Below are positions 35,707 through 44,044 of a stretch of DNA of 64,000 bases, piece by piece. Below the pieces are notes generated by a model. It searched no databases, was not told where the DNA came from, and worked only from the letters and a program-made list of their open reading frames with translations. The translations under genes and the position numbers were made by a program. Source of the stretch: JAHCHG01 sp965214585 (GTDB lineage Bacteria > Acidobacteriota > Blastocatellia > Pyrinomonadales > Pyrinomonadaceae); assembly GCA_965214585.1 (NCBI GenBank), contig OZ243957.1:1984001-2048000 (forward strand), written 5' to 3'. Position 1 is the first letter of the stretch, and every line of letters starts with the position of its first letter.

Positions 35707-35820
35707 GGCTAACGATTGAGATGGCGCGGGGCGAAACCGCCGCCACTCAACTTTGAGTTAAAAAGACCTGTTCGATAACAAAGTCGCTGTTTCGCCTTCA
35801 CGTCCATTGATTTGTTGGGC
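35707..35820 (-). other. attC-like site C
   Basis: 114 bp and the best of the three. On the minus strand it opens with GCCCAAC (35820-35814, a perfect RYYYAAC core), 13 nt after the stop of the upstream cassette gene, and ends GTTAGCC (35713-35707). Complementary blocks ATCAATGG / CCATCTCAAT and GGCGAAAC / GTTTCGCC fold it into one long hairpin, as in integron attC sites. Confidence 0.65.
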
Positions 35821-35833
35821 ATCGGTTTAGGAA

Positions 35834-36313
35834 TCAGGGACACTTTTCCTTTTTCCGTTGTTCCAGAAAATACTCAAAATGTGAAGCTGAACCACCAGAA
35901 ACGCCTTTCTCAGAATCTTTAGGTTGAAATTCAGCATCGTGGAATATCCACAACTTCATTGCGCCGCCATCGCTCAATATCGGCTCAACGGAACTCAATT
36001 GATAAAGTTTATTTCCCGAAGAAAACGAGATAATGTTGCCTCTGACCTCTGCAATTTGCTCAAACCTGTAACCTTCCTGCGGTTTGGTCGAGATGATAAA
36101 TTGTCCTTGCTTAGGTAAAGAAAACCAAATGACTCTGCCGCCGAAAGTTGCCTGTTTTTCGACAATCGGAACTCCGTCAACAAATAGACTATAATCTTTT
36201 AACGCAAGCGATGGATCAGAACTTTGGGCGTGAACTGAAATGCCTGCAACGGTAAAAAGCAGAATGCCTAAGAATAATGTCTGAAGAAACGAAGCAATGT
36301 GAATCTTTTTCAT
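35834..36313 (-). CDS. Small secreted protein in cassette 1
   Basis: 159 aa. GGAGG lies 5 nt before the ATG at 36313. Signal peptide MKKIHIASFLQTLFLGILLF ... ISVHAQ. The mature part (SLFVDGVPIVEKQATFGGRVIWFSLPKQGQF ... EGYRFEQIAEVRGNIISFSSGNKLYQL) is beta-rich with no recognised family. It is the first gene behind the promoter-like sequence, and its stop lies 13 nt before attC-like site C, the usual tight spacing of a cassette gene. Confidence 0.7.
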   Translation of the reverse strand: MKKIHIASFLQTLFLGILLFTVAGISVHAQSSDPSLALKDYSLFVDGVPIVEKQATFGGRVIWFSLPKQGQFIISTKPQEGYRFEQIAEVRGNIISFSSGNKLYQLSSVEPILSDGGAMKLWIFHDAEFQPKDSEKGVSGGSASHFEYFLEQRKKEKCP

Positions 36314-36386
36314 AGTGTCCTCCAAAATGTAACAAAATAAATTATCTTAACTGTCTAATTCAGGACGCTTCTTGTCAAGCGAAGAT

Positions 36387-36393
36387 GCCCAAC
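36387..36393 (-). other. GTTRRRY core at the promoter-proximal end of the cassette cluster
   Basis: GTTGGGC on the minus strand fits the integron crossover core exactly. Cassette 1 would run from here to the GTTAGCC of site C. No paired half-site is visible further upstream, so this is an attI-like or secondary-site junction. Confidence 0.5.
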
Positions 36394-36433
36394 TTTGTAT
36401 TGAACTGAATTTCTATTTTCTTATACCGAATTA

Positions 36434-36463
36434 TTTATACTTGCTTCCAAACATTAAAGTCAA
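36434..36463 (-). promoter_or_regulatory. Pc-like sigma-70 promoter for the cassette cluster
   Basis: On the minus strand TTGACT (36463-36458), 18-nt spacer, TATAAA (36439-36434). It lies about 40 nt before the GTTGGGC core and about 120 nt before the first cassette gene, which all follow in the same direction up to the terminator at 33125. Confidence 0.45.
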
Positions 36464-36598
36464 GAAAATACTAGACCTTTTATAAATATGATGTGGTTTT
36501 TCTTGAGTATTCGTAATTCGTTATAATTATTTATGCCGAATCGTAAAAATTATCCGCAGGTGTGAAATTTTCGGATGAATGTGTAAAATCAAAAATCT

Positions 36599-37765
36599 AT
36601 GAACGTAACACATCTCGAATGCGCCAATTGCCAAAAACGATTTGAAGCCGGAAAACTTCATAATCTTTGCGACGAATGCGGAAAACCGCTTTTAGTTCGT
36701 TATGATCTGGAAAAAGCCGCCGAAACTTTGACGAAAGATTCTTTGAAAGATCGTGAAGCGAATCTTTGGCGATACAGGGAAGTTTTGCCGATTGAAAATG
36801 ATGAAAATATCGTTTCGTTCGGCGAAGGCTGGACTCCGCTTTTGCGGGCGAGAAAATTAAGCGATTCGCTGCCGCTCGAATTAAATGTTTTTATCAAAGA
36901 CGAAGGACAGAATCCGACGCAGAGTTTTAAGGCGCGTGGAATGACGGCGGCAGTTTCGATGGCGTTGGAACTCGGCGCGGAGAAATTAGCCGTTCCGTCG
37001 GCGGGAAATGCGGCGGGTGCGCTGGCGGCGTATGCTTCTCGTGCCGGACTTGAAGCGAATATTTTTATGCCGTCCGATACGCCGAAAGCCAATATTATCG
37101 AGTGCGAACAGACGGGCGCGAATGTTACTTTGATTGAAGGTTTGATAACCGACTGCGGCGCGGAAGTGGCGCGTCGGAAAGATGAAGAAGGTTGGTTCGA
37201 CGTTTCGACTTTGAAAGAACCGTATCGCGTGGAAGGCAAAAAGACGATGGGTTACGAATTAGCCGAGCAGTTCGGCTGGAATTTGCCCGATGTGATTCTC
37301 TATCCGACGGGCGGCGGAACGGGTTTGATCGGAATGTGGAAGGCTTTTGACGAGATGGAAAAAATGGGTTGGATTGATTCAAAGCGTCCGCGAATGGTTT
37401 CCGTTCAATCGAAAACCTGCGCTCCGATTGTTCGCGCATTTCACGAAGGCAAACGATTTGCCGACGAATTTGAAAACGCCGAAACAGTCGCGTCCGGCTT
37501 GCGCGTTCCGAAGGCAATCGGCGATTTTCTGATCTTGGACGCTTTGCGCGAATCGAATGGGACGGCAATCGCCGTTTCCGACGAAGATTTGATAAAAGCC
37601 GTCGGCGAGATCGGCGCGGCGGAAGGCATTTTCTGCGCTCCCGAAGGCGCGGCGTGTCTGCCGGCTTTGCGCGAAATGATCGGGCAGAATCTCGTCAGCG
37701 AAAACGAAAATGTCGTAATTTTCAACACGGGCGCGGGCGTAAAATATCTGGAATGTTTCGCTTAA
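36599..37765 (+). CDS. thrC: Threonine synthase
   Basis: 388-aa PLP enzyme that turns O-phosphohomoserine into threonine. An N-terminal zinc ribbon (Cys8, Cys11, Cys24, Cys27) is typical of this subgroup. The PLP lysine is K111 in TQSFKARGM; VPSAGNAAGALAAYASRAG binds the phosphate, and PTGGGTGLIGMWKA and the C-terminal NTGAGVKYLE complete the fold. A TATAAT lies at 36522-36527. It stands alone between the cassette cluster (divergent) and a foldback repeat. A diaminopropionate or cysteate synthase-like activity is possible but less likely. Confidence 0.9.
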   Translation: MNVTHLECANCQKRFEAGKLHNLCDECGKPLLVRYDLEKAAETLTKDSLKDREANLWRYREVLPIENDENIVSFGEGWTPLLRARKLSDSLPLELNVFIKDEGQNPTQSFKARGMTAAVSMALELGAEKLAVPSAGNAAGALAAYASRAGLEANIFMPSDTPKANIIECEQTGANVTLIEGLITDCGAEVARRKDEEGWFDVSTLKEPYRVEGKKTMGYELAEQFGWNLPDVILYPTGGGTGLIGMWKAFDEMEKMGWIDSKRPRMVSVQSKTCAPIVRAFHEGKRFADEFENAETVASGLRVPKAIGDFLILDALRESNGTAIAVSDEDLIKAVGEIGAAEGIFCAPEGAACLPALREMIGQNLVSENENVVIFNTGAGVKYLECFA

Positions 37766-37777
37766 ATAAGAAATATT

Positions 37778-38004
37778 TTGCCCGCGAAATACGCGGAATG
37801 ACGCGGAAAAAAGAAAGAAGTTTTTGCCGCAGATTGACACGGATAACCGCGAATTTTTTAAGATTTTTTTACAGGGATGAAGGTGATGAGCAGGGATTTA
37901 AGATTCGATATTTGAAATTTTTAACTTTTAACTTTTAATTTATTTTCCTATCCCATTTATCACCTTTATCCCTGTTAAAATTTCTTTGCTTTTATTCGCG
38001 GGTA
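37778..38004. repeat. GGGATGAAGG foldback family, copy 2
   Basis: TTGCCCGCGAA at the left and TTCGCGGGTAA at the right form the outer ends; inside are ACAGGGATGAAGGTGATGAG and its complement TTATCACCTTTATCCCTGTT, plus a GATTGACACGGATAACCGCG stretch. It fills the gap between thrC and the VanZ gene. Confidence 0.75.
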
Positions 38005-38026
38005 AATCTCTTCTGTTCAATAATTT

Positions 38027-38407
38027 ATGTCAACCCGAATCAAAATTATCACCGTCATTTATTTTCTGATTCTCGTCGGCTTGATCTTTTTGGCGAATAA
38101 TAAAGGGACGAGATATTTGCTCAATTTTACGGGCGATATTCCGTTCGGCGACAAACTCGGTCATTTCTTTTTGATGGGGATTTTCTCGTTTTTGGTGAAC
38201 TTGGTTTTGCAAGCCAAGACATTTCAAATTTGGCAAATCCGCTTTCTTTTGGGAAGTTTGCTGGTTTTGATAGTCGTTACGCTCGAAGAATTATCTCAGA
38301 TTTTCATCAGCGGACGAACATTTGATTGGGGAGATTTGATCGCCGATTATCTGGGAATCGTTATTTTCGGTGAACTGGCGCGTTTTGTGTTCGGGAGAAA
38401 AATTTAA
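38027..38407 (+). CDS. VanZ-family membrane protein
   Basis: 126 aa with four hydrophobic helices. Conserved VanZ residues: FGDKLGHFFLMGIFSF and the C-terminal EELSQIFISGRTFDWGDLIADYLGI. VanZ confers low-level teicoplanin resistance in Enterococcus, but most homologues have unknown roles in the inner membrane. It overlaps the convergent response-regulator gene by 4 bp at the stop codons. Confidence 0.85.
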   Translation: MSTRIKIITVIYFLILVGLIFLANNKGTRYLLNFTGDIPFGDKLGHFFLMGIFSFLVNLVLQAKTFQIWQIRFLLGSLLVLIVVTLEELSQIFISGRTFDWGDLIADYLGIVIFGELARFVFGRKI

Positions 38408-38808
38408 GATTCCGTATTTTCGTCGAGAAATTTATTGAGCGTTTTAATGAGAGTTGCCTTGATATTATTTTCCTTCGTCAAATATGCGTCGGCTAGACAT
38501 TCTTCGTCGTCCGCCTCGTCCTGTTCAAAACCGCTTAAAATTATGAACGGAATTTCTTTTTTGCCGTCGTTTCGGCGAATCATCCGGCACAGATCGTAGC
38601 CGGTCATATTCGGCATCATCGCGTCGGCGACAATCGCATCAAAGTCGTTGCCGAGCGCGATTTCCAGTGCTTCCAAACCGTCTTTTGCCGCCGTTACGTC
38701 GTAACTTGATTTTTGCAGTAAAACTTCCAGAAAACGCCGCATCGAATTGTCGTCTTCGGCTAAAAGAATTTTTTTCAGGGCGGAGTTTTCTTCACTTTTT
38801 ATGGTCAT
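38404..38808 (-). CDS. Stand-alone response regulator receiver protein
   Basis: 134 aa, a single CheY-like REC domain with no output domain. Acidic pocket Asp19-Asp20 (LLAEDD), phosphoacceptor Asp62 (AIVADAMMPNMTG), Ser in FIILSGFEQ (the Thr/Ser switch) and Lys in YLTKEN. Start placed at 38808 where the domain begins; the open frame to 38892 adds 28 atypical residues. No histidine kinase is in the window, so the partner is unknown. It probably acts by protein contacts. Confidence 0.88.
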   Translation of the reverse strand: MTIKSEENSALKKILLAEDDNSMRRFLEVLLQKSSYDVTAAKDGLEALEIALGNDFDAIVADAMMPNMTGYDLCRMIRRNDGKKEIPFIILSGFEQDEADDEECLADAYLTKENNIKATLIKTLNKFLDENTES

Positions 38809-38936
38809 ATATTTTTCCGTGTAAATATCAATTGTGAGCTTCGCTGAAAAATTAATTTTGGATTCATCTGTGAAAATTTTCTGAAATTCCAAAATACAGC
38901 GACCGTTAAGAACTTGCCAACCTTTTATTAAAGAAA

Positions 38937-38966
38937 TTACACTAACTCTTTTATCGAACTTATAAT
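38937..38966 (+). promoter_or_regulatory. Candidate sigma-70 promoter of the DUF512 gene
   Basis: TTACAC (38937-38942), 18-nt spacer, consensus TATAAT (38961-38966), about 35 nt before the ATG at 39001. Confidence 0.4.
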
Positions 38967-39000
38967 AAACTATATTTTGCAGTTAAGCATTTGGAAAAAA

Positions 39001-40482
39001 ATGCTTTATCATTTTACCGAAAAACAAATGTATGAATTTGCAGTCACTCCGGCGGTTACGCAAGTGCGCCGCGCCGGAGTCATTATCACGGAAGTCGAAG
39101 CGGAAAGCCTCGGCGAAGAATTGGAACTCGAAGCGGGCGACAGAATCGTGCGCGTCAACGGGCGCAGCGTGCGCGATTATCTGGATTTTCGCTTTCAGAC
39201 TTCGGGCGAAACGGAGTTGACTTTTCTCGTCCGCAAAACGAACGGTGAAACTTGGGAAATCGAACTTGACCGCGACGAAGGCGAAGATTTCGGTTTGATG
39301 TTCGAGCAGATCGTTCCGCGCCAATGCGCTAACGAATGTCTTTTCTGCTTTTGCAAAGGAAACCCGGAAGATGCCAGACCTTCGCTTTTCGTGCGCGACG
39401 AAGACATACGCCTTTCGTTTCTTTACGGAAATTACACGACGCTTTCTTCGATCACCGACGCGGAAATGGATCGCATTATTGAGCAACGTCTTTCGCCGCA
39501 ATACGTTTCGGTTCACGCGACGGATTTGAAAACACGCGCTTATCTTCTCGGAGTTCCCGAAGAACGCGCCGATATTTCCGACAAACTCGAAAGACTGCTT
39601 GAAAACAACATCGAAATTCACGCGCAGATTGTGCTTTGTCCCGAAATAAACGACGGCAAACAATTGGAAAAAACTCTGCGCGATCTGGCTGCAAATTATC
39701 CTAAGATCGTTTCGGCGGCAATCGTTCCCGTCGCCTTGACCAGATATAATAAAGACGAGCGTTTAACAAGAGTTACGCCCGAATTCTGCCGCCGCACAAT
39801 TGCCGAAGTCGAAAAACTGCAAGCCGAATTTCGCGCTGAATTAGGCGTAACTTTCGCCTTTCTCGGCGACGAAATTTATCTCAAAGCCGGCGCGGAAGTG
39901 CCTTCAAAAGAGCATTACGGCGATTATCCGCAAATCGAAGACGGCGTTGGAATGATCCGCTCGTTTACGAATTCGTTTGAAGAATTATTAAAAGATTTGA
40001 AAATTTCGCACCGCAAAGGCGCAAATCCTCAGAGATTTTTTGCTGAAAAAAGCGCAAACGTCAGAACGCACGATCTGGCGATCAAACCGAAAGTTATTGA
40101 GGAATCAACGATCAACGATCAACATTCAACGATCAACAATTCGCTCTTAGGAACAATTTTGACCGGCGAAATGTTCGCGCCCGTTTTGCGCGAATGTGTT
40201 GAAAAATTAAACGATCTGATCGGTTCAAAATTAAAAGTCATCGCCGTTCCGAACACATATTTCGGCGGCGATGTCGCCGTTGCCGGACTTCTTACGGGAC
40301 AGGATTTTCTCCGCGTGAAAGATGAAGTCGAAGGCGATTTTGTGATAATTCCCGAAAGCGTTATCAAATCGGACGAACCGATCTTGCTGGACGGAATGCA
40401 GTTTGATGATTTGAAGGCGCAGTTTGATGTGCCGATTTATAATATGGATTTGGAAGACTTCGTTTCGATTTTGATCGAGTAA
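39001..40482 (+). CDS. DUF512 protein with PDZ and radical-SAM-like Cys motif
   Basis: 493 aa. An N-terminal PDZ-like domain (GVIITEVEAESLGEELELEAGDRIVRVNGRSVRDY) is followed by CANECLFCFC (from residue 109), a CxxxCxxC iron-sulfur motif, a TIM-barrel-like region (SPQYVSVHATDLKTRAYLLG ... IEIHAQIVLCPEIND) and the C-terminal DUF512 domain. Start at 39001 is chosen over a TTG at 38977; ATG 39028 is also possible. At residues ~368-381 a stretch STINDQHSTINN is encoded by tandem ATCAACG-type repeats, an in-frame repeat insertion. Function unknown; a redox or RNA-related role has been suggested for related proteins. Confidence 0.88.
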   Translation: MLYHFTEKQMYEFAVTPAVTQVRRAGVIITEVEAESLGEELELEAGDRIVRVNGRSVRDYLDFRFQTSGETELTFLVRKTNGETWEIELDRDEGEDFGLMFEQIVPRQCANECLFCFCKGNPEDARPSLFVRDEDIRLSFLYGNYTTLSSITDAEMDRIIEQRLSPQYVSVHATDLKTRAYLLGVPEERADISDKLERLLENNIEIHAQIVLCPEINDGKQLEKTLRDLAANYPKIVSAAIVPVALTRYNKDERLTRVTPEFCRRTIAEVEKLQAEFRAELGVTFAFLGDEIYLKAGAEVPSKEHYGDYPQIEDGVGMIRSFTNSFEELLKDLKISHRKGANPQRFFAEKSANVRTHDLAIKPKVIEESTINDQHSTINNSLLGTILTGEMFAPVLRECVEKLNDLIGSKLKVIAVPNTYFGGDVAVAGLLTGQDFLRVKDEVEGDFVIIPESVIKSDEPILLDGMQFDDLKAQFDVPIYNMDLEDFVSILIE

Positions 40483-40522
40483 ATAAGCAGCAAAATACAA
40501 AAATAATAATGTTAATTCAGTT

Positions 40523-40615
40523 AGGCGGAAACCCGACAGTTATGGAGGGTGCTGTTTTTAATATCAGCTTTTAAGTTTTCAAACAGCACCCTTGTTGACA
40601 CGCGGGTTTCCGCCT
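40523..40615. repeat. Two-stem palindrome
   Basis: Outer stem AGGCGGAAACCCG / CGGGTTTCCGCCT and inner stem GGGTGCTGTTT / AAACAGCACCC, separated by unpaired bulges of similar size. It lies between the convergent DUF512 and glutaminyl-cyclase genes and may terminate both. Confidence 0.7.
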
Positions 40616-40671
40616 TTCCTCTTTTTCACGCAACTTGGTATAAAATTATTTTAGCACAAGTTTTATGCAGC

Positions 40672-41496
40672 TTAACTTTTCTCTCTAACTTTTATCTCGA
40701 AAAGTTTTTTCCATTTTTTTCCCGTCACAAAAATTCTGTCCGAAGATTGGTCGTAAGCAATTCCGTTCAAAGTGTTTTCGCTGTCGCGTTGTTGGTCGTC
40801 GGGCGAGATTCCTTCCATATTTATCCAGCCGAGAAGTTTGCCCGAAGCCGGATCAATTCGGGCGATTTTGTCCGAATGCCAGATGTTCGCCCAAATTTCG
40901 CCTTTGACATATTCGAGTTCGTTGATGTCCATCAGCGGTTTGCCGTCTTCATCCATCACCACAACCGTGCGTTCGGTGCGGAAACTTTCGGGATTCATAA
41001 ATCTGATAACGTGCGTTCCGTCGCTCAAGATCAAGTTCGTTCCGTCGTTTGTCAAACCCCAGCCTTCGCCCGAATATGTAAATTCTTTTTCGACGCTGAA
41101 ATCGTTCAAATTATAAACAAAACCTTTTCTGTCCTGCCAGCTTACCTGATAAATTTTATCGCCCAAAATCGTCATTCCTTCGCCGAAGATGTCGTCGGGA
41201 AGATCGTGTTTCTGCAAAATTTTTCCCGTATCGAGTTCGATTTTCCGCAGAGTTGATTCGCCTTTTTGTCCCGTCGTTTCGTATAAAAAGCCGTCTTTAT
41301 AAACGAGTCCCTGCGTGAAAGCCTTCGAATCGTGCTTAAAAGTATTGACCACTTCGTAAGTGTAAACGGGCAAAGCGGCGGAATTTTCCGCAGAACTTGC
41401 GGTTGATTGATTGATGTTTAAATTCACGGTTTCATTCGGCTTTTCGTCGCAGGCGAAAGCTAAAAAAGCGATGATGAATATAAAATAGATTCGCAT
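40672..41496 (-). CDS. Glutaminyl-peptide cyclotransferase (beta-propeller type)
   Basis: 274-aa lipoprotein (MRIYFIFIIAFLAFAC lipobox) of the plant-type glutaminyl cyclase family, a five-bladed propeller that forms N-terminal pyroglutamate. Family motifs: HDSKAFTQGLVY, LYETTGQKGESTLR, FGEGMTIL, LTWQ-type YQVSWQDRKGF, GEGWGLTNDG, NELEYVKGEIWANIW, and VLNGIAYD-type TLNGIAYDQSSDRIFVTGKKW. It would act on exported proteins in the periplasm. The start is separated from the next gene by a tandem-repeat hairpin. Confidence 0.92.
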   Translation of the reverse strand: MRIYFIFIIAFLAFACDEKPNETVNLNINQSTASSAENSAALPVYTYEVVNTFKHDSKAFTQGLVYKDGFLYETTGQKGESTLRKIELDTGKILQKHDLPDDIFGEGMTILGDKIYQVSWQDRKGFVYNLNDFSVEKEFTYSGEGWGLTNDGTNLILSDGTHVIRFMNPESFRTERTVVVMDEDGKPLMDINELEYVKGEIWANIWHSDKIARIDPASGKLLGWINMEGISPDDQQRDSENTLNGIAYDQSSDRIFVTGKKWKKLFEIKVREKS

Positions 41497-41501
41497 AAAA
41501 T

Positions 41502-41576
41502 TTGTTCATTGTTCATTGTTCATTGTTCATTGTAAGAATATATTTATTTTTGGGAAAAACAATGAACAATCAACAA
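41502..41576. repeat. Tandem TTCATTG repeat hairpin
   Basis: TTCATTG-type heptamers are repeated four times (41502-41532) and their complement CAATGAACAATCAACAA ends at 41576, one base before the next gene's stop codon. The element fills the whole intergenic gap. Confidence 0.8.
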
Positions 41577-42905
41577 CTATCTTCCTAACGCCTCTTCAAT
41601 TGCATTTCTGAAACCCGAAGCGGTCAATTTTCGCACTTTTACGCCGTTGACGTAAATTGTCGGCGTTCCCGAAATTCCGTATTTTGCGCCGTCCGCCAAA
41701 TCTTTGCGAATTTCGGCGGCGTATTTTTTGCTTTCCAAATCTAAATCAAATTGCTTTTGATTTAAACCTAAATCGGCGGCGTATTTTTTCAAAGATTCGA
41801 TGTCGAGTTTGTCCTGATTGCGATACAAAACGTCCGTGTATTCAAAAAACTTTTCCTGCGCGTGCGCCGCGTTTGCCGCAAGCGCGGCGTTAAATGCGTT
41901 TTCGTGAATTTTCATCAGCGGAAAATCGCGCACGACAAAATGGATTTTATCTTTATATTCCGCCAAAACATTTTTCAAGATCGGATGAGTCGCCGAACAC
42001 GCCGAACATTGAAAATCCGAAAACATTACAACCGTTACAGGCGCGTTTTTTCCGCCTTGCGACGGATCGCCGTCAATTGAAATATTCTGCACGAACGGCG
42101 CGGGTTTTTTAAGCGTAAACTTCGCGTTGTATTTCTTAAAAAGCCTTTGATTTAAGGCGTTTTCAAATTTTTCGCGCTCTTCGTCGGAAAATTCCTTTAG
42201 ATTATTCGTAACTTCTTTAGCAATTATGTCGCTCGGCGCGACGCTTTTTTCAACCGATTCCGCAACGAGAAGTTCGGACGCGACGACATTTTCGAGATTT
42301 TCTCTGACCGCATCGTAAATATTACCTTCCAGATCGGAAAGTGCCGCTTTATTTTTTCCGTCAAAATCGGCAGCCGTAATTTGTTTCGTTCCAACAGTTG
42401 CAAGTATTTCGGACGGCTGTAAATTCGCCGAATTGACATCTTTTCCAAGCGCGGCTTTGTATTTATTTTTAAGCTGAGAAACATAATTCTGATACGCTTT
42501 CTGCTCCGGTTCGCGCCGCAAAAAAGCGATGATCTGCGGACTGATCTCCGCCAAAGTTTTATCGCCGACGGATGCGCGATTCGCGTCATAAACCGCTTTG
42601 ATTTGCGCGTCCGTCGGTGCTGCAACTTTGCTTTTAACTTCCATTTCAAGCAATTTATCGGCATTTGTTTTCCGCGCCGCCGCTTCGGTTTCAAGCAGAA
42701 TATCAACAATCTGCTGTTCAAGAAGCGCAGTTCGCGCCTTGGCGATTCTCTCAGCCGATTTCAGATATAATGCTTGCACTTCCGAACTTAAATTTTCAGC
42801 CGTAAACTTCCTTCCATTCGCCGCCGTCGCCAAAACATCATCGGCTTTCTGCGCGAATGTGCCGAAACTCAAAAGTAATATAAAAATTATTGATAAAAAT
42901 TTCAT
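41577..42905 (-). CDS. Periplasmic SurA-N/DsbA-like fusion, thiol oxidoreductase
   Basis: 442 aa. Signal peptide MKFLSIIFILLLSFGTFA. Residues ~22-265 contain two SurA-N/parvulin-chaperone-like helical segments (LATAANGRKFTAENLSSEV ... LLEQQIVDILLETEA; then VGTKQITAADFDGKN). Residues ~275-442 are a DsbA-type thioredoxin fold with active site C300-S-A-C303 (FSDFQCSACSATHP) and a cis-Pro in GISGTPTIYVNG. It probably forms or isomerises disulfides in secreted proteins, with the chaperone part recruiting clients. A neat partner for the many exported proteins here. Confidence 0.88.
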   Translation of the reverse strand: MKFLSIIFILLLSFGTFAQKADDVLATAANGRKFTAENLSSEVQALYLKSAERIAKARTALLEQQIVDILLETEAAARKTNADKLLEMEVKSKVAAPTDAQIKAVYDANRASVGDKTLAEISPQIIAFLRREPEQKAYQNYVSQLKNKYKAALGKDVNSANLQPSEILATVGTKQITAADFDGKNKAALSDLEGNIYDAVRENLENVVASELLVAESVEKSVAPSDIIAKEVTNNLKEFSDEEREKFENALNQRLFKKYNAKFTLKKPAPFVQNISIDGDPSQGGKNAPVTVVMFSDFQCSACSATHPILKNVLAEYKDKIHFVVRDFPLMKIHENAFNAALAANAAHAQEKFFEYTDVLYRNQDKLDIESLKKYAADLGLNQKQFDLDLESKKYAAEIRKDLADGAKYGISGTPTIYVNGVKVRKLTASGFRNAIEEALGR

Positions 42906-42923
42906 AGTAAATGTTTGAAGAAA

Positions 42924-43083
42924 ATTTGCCCGCGAAACTGGCGCGAAATTACGCGAAAAAAGAAGAAAAGAATAATTTAACAGGGATGAAGGAGATAAAT
43001 AGGATAAAAAATAAATTCAAAGTTAAAAAATTAAATCCAAAATCTTAAAATCCCTGTCTATCACCTTCATCCCTGTTAAATTA
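42924..43083. repeat. GGGATGAAGG foldback family, copy 3
   Basis: Left outer arm TTGCCCGCGAAACTGGCGCG; inner arms AACAGGGATGAAGGAGATAA / TATCACCTTCATCCCTGTT. It ends 3 nt before the stop of the BtuF-like gene. The right outer arm is missing. Confidence 0.75.
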
Positions 43084-43086
43084 TTC

Positions 43087-44028
43087 TTAAAATCCCGTAT
43101 TTATCTTCACGCGAATCGCTTCCGGTTCGCTCGGTTCGCCGAAAATTTCGGGGTGAAAAATCTTCGCCAAAATTTCCGCGCCGTCAACTACGCGCGTGGC
43201 GGGACGCGAAAAATAACTGCTCGCGTCCAAAGCCCAGACGTTTTTGTTTTTCACAGCCGGAATTTCGTTCCAATTTGATGGAAACTCGGTTTGTTTTAGT
43301 TGCCGCAAAATATCCGCCGTGTAATAACCGCACGGAACTAAAACCAAAATCTCCGGCTGAACTTCAAAAATCGCTTCGTAAGTCGTCGTCACGCTTTTTT
43401 CGCCCGCTTTGCCCAAAAGACAAATCCCGCCCGCGATTTCCACTTGTTCCGGTGTCCAATGTCCGGGCGCAAACGGCGGTTCGAGCCATTCGAGCATAAA
43501 AACTTTCGGACGCTCGGCATTTTTGGTTTTTTCGCGCAGATTATCAAGCCGATTTTGCAGATTTCCGACGACCTTTTCGGCTTTTTCTTTCGTGTTCGTC
43601 AAATCGCCGACGGTTTTTATATTTTCAAAAATATCCGCAATCGTATTCGGTTCGAGCGAAACGACTTTCGCATCAGCCGCGTAAATTTTCGCCGCCTTTT
43701 GCACGGTTTCATAATTGACCGCGCAAACGTCGCATAATTCCTGCGTTATAATCAGATCCGGTTCGAGTTCGCGCAGAAGTTTTTCGTCCAGATCGTAGAT
43801 CGAACCGTGTCCGTCAAGCTGCGAGCGCACCGCGTGGTCAATTTCTTTACTCGACATCGTTTCGTGCGAAATTCGACTCGCGGTCAAATGCGGTTTGTCC
43901 GAAATTGATTCGGGAAAATCGCATTCGTGCGTAATTCCGACGATGTTTTCTTCCAAACCCAACGCGCACAAAATTTCCGTCGCCGAAGGCAGAAGCGAGG
44001 CGATTTTTAAGTTGTTTTTTTCGCTCAT
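43087..44028 (-). CDS. BtuF/FepB-like substrate-binding protein without signal peptide
   Basis: 313 aa. IASLLPSATEILCALGLEENIVGITHECDFP is the hallmark start of cobalamin-binding BtuF-type proteins, and ELEPDLIITQELCDVCAV, EPNTIADIFENIKTVGDL and WLEPPFAPGHWTPEQVEIAGG follow. The start MSEKNNLKIAS at 44028 gives a protein with no signal peptide or lipobox; the longer frame to 44088 reads through a REP palindrome. So it may work in the cytoplasm, as in several stand-alone members of this family, possibly as a corrinoid binder. No BtuC/BtuD genes are adjacent. Confidence 0.82.
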   Translation of the reverse strand: MSEKNNLKIASLLPSATEILCALGLEENIVGITHECDFPESISDKPHLTASRISHETMSSKEIDHAVRSQLDGHGSIYDLDEKLLRELEPDLIITQELCDVCAVNYETVQKAAKIYAADAKVVSLEPNTIADIFENIKTVGDLTNTKEKAEKVVGNLQNRLDNLREKTKNAERPKVFMLEWLEPPFAPGHWTPEQVEIAGGICLLGKAGEKSVTTTYEAIFEVQPEILVLVPCGYYTADILRQLKQTEFPSNWNEIPAVKNKNVWALDASSYFSRPATRVVDGAEILAKIFHPEIFGEPSEPEAIRVKINTGF

Positions 44029-44044
44029 AAAATTTGAAACTCTT

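Noticed and set aside
33000..36600. Integrase gene for the cassette cluster
   Set aside because: No tyrosine-recombinase frame is visible here or elsewhere in the window; the flanks are a Sm-like protein and threonine synthase.
40520..40615. GTTAGGC next to a two-stem palindrome that looks like a fourth attC site
   Set aside because: The other end reads GCCTTTC, not an RYYYAAC/GTTRRRY partner, the orientation is reversed, and the two stems pair perfectly, unlike attC. No cassette gene follows.
41502..41576. CRISPR or phase-variation tract of TTCATTG
   Set aside because: It lies wholly between stop and start codons, has no spacers, and does not alter a reading frame.
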